DNA of 34,419 nucleotides from Lachnospiraceae bacterium UBA1201 (GTDB taxonomy: Bacteria; Bacillota; Clostridia; Lachnospirales; Lachnospiraceae), in the NCBI GenBank assembly GCA_002309675.1, contig DBXX01000001.1, positions 3,713 to 38,131 on the forward strand, in the 5' to 3' direction. Shown piece by piece: positions 33,460 to 34,419 of this stretch. The stretch's first letter is position 1, and each line of letters begins with the position of its first letter. The notes under the pieces are model-generated. The model did no database searches. It saw nothing but the letters and a program-made list of their open reading frames with translations, and was not told the origin of the DNA. The position numbers and the translations under genes were made by a program.

Positions 33460-34269
33460 ATGAAGATCGGTATCATCGGATATGGTAGTATGGGGAAAAT
33501 GTTCCTTTGGACTTTTTATGAAACGGGCGTTGCCGCGAAAGAGGATCTATTCGTTTCCAACCGCACGCCGGAGAGGCTGCAGGAGGCGGAAAGCATTGCC
33601 CATATCGGAACGAACCGTGATGTCGCGAAAGCTGCCGATATCGTTTTCCTTAGCATTCGGCCGGGCGACATTAAGATGGTATTGGAAGAGATAAAGGATG
33701 ACCTTAAATCGGATGCTTTAGTCGTTTCGCTGAACGGAAGTGTTTCGTTCGCTTTGCTGGAGCAGGTGACGAAGCGCAAATTCGCGAAGGTCATTCCGAG
33801 CGTTACTGCGGAGATCCGATGTGCACAGACTCTCGTTTGCTATAATGATTTGGTACAGGAGGCAGACCGTGAGGCCCTCCGCCCGCTTCTGGCCACCATG
33901 GGTGATGTAGTCGAGCTTCCTGAGCAGGAGATGGGCATGGGGTCGGAGCTCGCCAGCTGCATGCCGGGGTTCATCGCGTCTATATTTGACGTGATCTGTA
34001 CGGAGGCGAAGAAGCACACGACGATCCCGCGTGAGCAGATCGTGAACATCGTTCTGCGTACCATGTGCGGAACGGGTGAACTGATGCTTCAGAAGAACAT
34101 GAGTTTTGACGATGTCGTGGGCAGAGTCGCCACGAAGGGCGGAATTACCGCGGTCGGCTCCGAGGTGATCTATCGCGAGTTTGCCGGGACGGCAGAGGAA
34201 TTATTCGTGAAAACGCTGGAGAAACGGAGACTGACCGCCGAGGCGGCCACGAAGATCTTCGAAGAGTGA
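33460..34269 (+). CDS. Pyrroline-5-carboxylate reductase-family protein (ProC/ComER-like)
   Basis: The 269-residue protein starts with a Rossmann NAD(P)-binding motif (IGIIGYGSMGK), then FVSNRTPERL and ADIVFLSIRPGDI. Its C-terminal helical dimer domain ends with TKGGITAVGSEVI, the P5C reductase signature region in altered form (SPGGTT is usual). True ProC makes proline, and ComER is a divergent paralogue found near competence genes. The divergence in the substrate loop makes the ComER-like or another imine reductase role possible. ATG 33460 follows AGGAGG. It is a monocistron or first gene of a unit with the next one. Confidence 0.82.
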   Translation: MKIGIIGYGSMGKMFLWTFYETGVAAKEDLFVSNRTPERLQEAESIAHIGTNRDVAKAADIVFLSIRPGDIKMVLEEIKDDLKSDALVVSLNGSVSFALLEQVTKRKFAKVIPSVTAEIRCAQTLVCYNDLVQEADREALRPLLATMGDVVELPEQEMGMGSELASCMPGFIASIFDVICTEAKKHTTIPREQIVNIVLRTMCGTGELMLQKNMSFDDVVGRVATKGGITAVGSEVIYREFAGTAEELFVKTLEKRRLTAEAATKIFEE

Positions 34270-34285
34270 AGGGATCCCGGGATAA

Positions 34286-34419
34286 ATGAATACAATAACT
34301 AAACAACAGGCTGCGCAATTCATCCTGGCGAAGCAGGGGCTGCTCGGAACGCACCGTTTCGTCGGAAAAGACGGGGCGTATGCGTATGTGCGGCAAGCCG
34401 GATGTATCCAGTTCGACCC
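34286..34419 (+). CDS. Start of a YcaQ/AlkX-like winged-helix protein (partial)
   Basis: The 44 codons before the window edge begin MNTITKQQAAQFILAKQGL, then LLGTHRFVGKDGAYAYVRQ and GCIQFDP. The A-x-x-F-x-L-x-x-Q-G-L, then G...VRxxGxxQxDP pattern is the N-terminus of the HTH_42 (YcaQ) family. Some members are DNA glycosylases that unhook interstrand crosslinks. It starts 16 bases after the P5C reductase-family gene, probably co-transcribed. It is cut by the window end, so activity cannot be judged. Confidence 0.7.
   Translation, partial: MNTITKQQAAQFILAKQGLLGTHRFVGKDGAYAYVRQAGCIQFD

Overview
The window looks like chromosome from an anaerobic Firmicute of the Clostridia, most plausibly an uncultured Lachnospiraceae or close relative. 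This rests on strong AGGAGG-type ribosome binding sites, Thr/Glu-rich Gly-Cys lipoproteins, LplB/YtcP-type sugar permeases without their own ATPase, a DUF624 (YesL-type) protein, a SPTG-type sorted pilin and a TPP-riboswitch thiamine-salvage operon. No rRNA, tRNA, CRISPR array, insertion sequence or integrase was seen. Gene names come from reading motifs, not from database searches.

Layout. (1) 1-3730 is an AT-richer, scarred accessory segment. It holds two lipoprotein genes, remnants of one or two frame-broken secreted-protein genes, and a 40-base direct repeat that shows the segment arose by tandem duplication. (2) 3889-6766 is a tight four-gene operon: hotdog thioesterase, CDF metal transporter, PNPOx-like flavoprotein and YesL-family membrane protein. 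It is followed by 530 bases of palindromic repeats. (3) 7299-12284 is a sugar or oligosaccharide uptake locus: a divergent AraC regulator, two CUT1 permeases and a lipoprotein binding protein. (4) 12598-19152 encodes a giant secreted protein with 23 InlB/Flg_new-type repeats and an unrecognised C-terminal region. (5) 19490-23530 carries a membrane HD-GYP c-di-GMP phosphodiesterase candidate followed by a serpin lipoprotein. (6) 23562-27964 is a thiamine salvage operon under a TPP riboswitch: thiM, thiE, thiD, a methyltransferase, tenA and an acylphosphatase. (7) 28204-29607 is a MATE exporter. (8) 29810-33312 is a minimal sortase-pilus locus: one two-domain pilin, a signal-peptidase-like protein that has lost both catalytic residues, and a class B-type sortase with a repeat linker and extra membrane segments. 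(9) The window ends with a P5C reductase-family gene and the start of a YcaQ/AlkX-like winged-helix gene.

How it fits together. Much of the window faces the cell surface: lipoproteins, the giant repeat adhesin-like protein, the serpin, the pilus and sugar uptake suit a host- or gut-associated life. The most interesting locus is the three-gene pilus cassette. Its signal-peptidase homologue carries Asp and Gly where the catalytic Ser and Lys should be, the same replacement known for the pilus assembly factor SipA of Streptococcus pyogenes, but here it is paired with a class B-like sortase. The giant protein is second: its repeats follow a regular A/B order with linkers specific to each junction type and regularly spaced cysteine pairs.
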